From Microbacteriaceae bacterium UBA963 (GTDB taxonomy: Bacteria; Actinomycetota; Actinomycetes; Actinomycetales; Microbacteriaceae), in assembly GCA_002292955.1 (NCBI GenBank), contig DBCH01000117.1, positions 1 through 5,715 of the forward strand: a DNA stretch of 5,715 nt, read 5' to 3'. The notes below the pieces were generated by a model, which did not search any database, was not told where the DNA came from, and saw only the letters and a list, made by a program, of their open reading frames with translations. A program made the translations under genes and the position numbers. Shown piece after piece: positions 5,466 to 5,715 of this stretch (its first letter is position 1; the number at the start of each line of letters is the position of its first letter).

Positions 5466-5715
5466 GACAATCACACCCCACGGCATTCACCACGTGACCG
5501 CCATTGCGCGTGATCCGCAGCAGAACGTCGATTTTTATACCAAAGTCCTCGGTTTGCGTCTGGTCAAACAAACCGTCAACTTTGACGCACCGCACGTATG
5601 GCATCTCTATTACGGTGACGAAGCCGGCTCGCCGTCGTCGATTCTTACCTTCTTTCCCTGGCCCGGTGTTGCCCAGGGCCGCGAGGGCGCTGGCATGACG
5701 AGCGCGACGGCCTTT
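5464..5715 (+). CDS. VOC-family ring-cleaving dioxygenase (MhqO/PcpA-like), N-terminal part, 3' truncated by window
   Basis: 84 codons are visible from ATG 5464 and the frame is open to the right edge. The sequence follows the start of the extradiol-type ring-cleaving dioxygenases of the vicinal oxygen chelate superfamily: GIHHVTAIARDPQQNVDFYTKVLGL, with the HH pair at 9-10 (the second His aligns with the first Fe(II) ligand of PcpA), then LRLVKQTVNFDAPHVWHLYYGDE (32-54) and ILTFFPWPG (61-69). Family members open hydroquinone or catechol rings with Fe(II) and O2, and some protect against quinones. The second His and Glu iron ligands lie beyond the window, so activity cannot be confirmed. Initiation uses AGGAG 8 nt upstream, within a hairpin. 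It is the third gene of the CMD-dehydrogenase operon. Confidence 0.88.
   Translation, partial: MTITPHGIHHVTAIARDPQQNVDFYTKVLGLRLVKQTVNFDAPHVWHLYYGDEAGSPSSILTFFPWPGVAQGREGAGMTSATAF

Noticed and set aside
1..5715. CRISPR arrays, tRNA or rRNA genes, insertion sequences, phage or defence genes
   Set aside because: No regularly spaced repeats, cloverleaf-like segments, transposase or integrase motifs, or terminal inverted repeats were seen on either strand.

Overview
The window looks like a stretch of chromosome from a moderately GC-rich actinobacterium. Family Microbacteriaceae is my guess, not something the sequence proves. Reasons: GC-biased third codon positions in most genes, frequent GTG starts, tight gene packing with 4-bp start/stop overlaps, and short lipoprotein signal peptides. 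No tRNA, rRNA, CRISPR array, insertion sequence or phage gene is visible. Seven protein genes are supported, and two of them run off the window ends.

Left part (1-1972): the 3' part of a phytoene-desaturase-like FAD oxidoreductase on the + strand converges on a membrane protein of the sterol-reductase (ERG4/ERG24) superfamily on the - strand. Only 67 bp separate them. The - strand unit is transcribed right to left from about 3990: lipoprotein A (3990-3382), its paralogue lipoprotein B (3392-2796), a short-chain dehydrogenase (2766-1969) and the sterol-reductase-like protein (1972-896). Successive genes overlap by 11 bp, are spaced by 29 bp, and overlap by 4 bp, so they are probably one operon. 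The SDR and the membrane reductase are very likely translationally coupled. Together with the CrtI-like gene they suggest redox modification of an isoprenoid or other lipid in the membrane. The substrate cannot be read from sequence. The two lipoproteins are a tandem duplication of a family I do not recognise.

Middle (3991-4161): a 171-bp divergent intergenic region. It has an AT-rich island next to the lipoprotein operon, several short palindromes, and a repeated GTGCGC element at a 21-bp interval. It probably holds promoters for both directions.

Right part (4162-5715): a + strand operon of a carboxymuconolactone-decarboxylase-family protein, a 3-hydroxyisobutyrate-dehydrogenase-family oxidoreductase (4-bp ATGA overlap), and the start of a VOC ring-cleaving dioxygenase. 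This is a plausible module for breakdown or detoxification of aromatic or quinone compounds. The 31-bp gap before the dioxygenase, together with the first base of its start codon, forms a perfect 9-bp inverted repeat. The ribosome binding site lies in its loop and the start codon at its edge. A purine tract at the end of the preceding gene could compete for the same pairing.

Most worth a second look: the diverged bacterial sterol-reductase-like protein in an operon with unknown twin lipoproteins and an SDR, and the start-codon hairpin before the dioxygenase.
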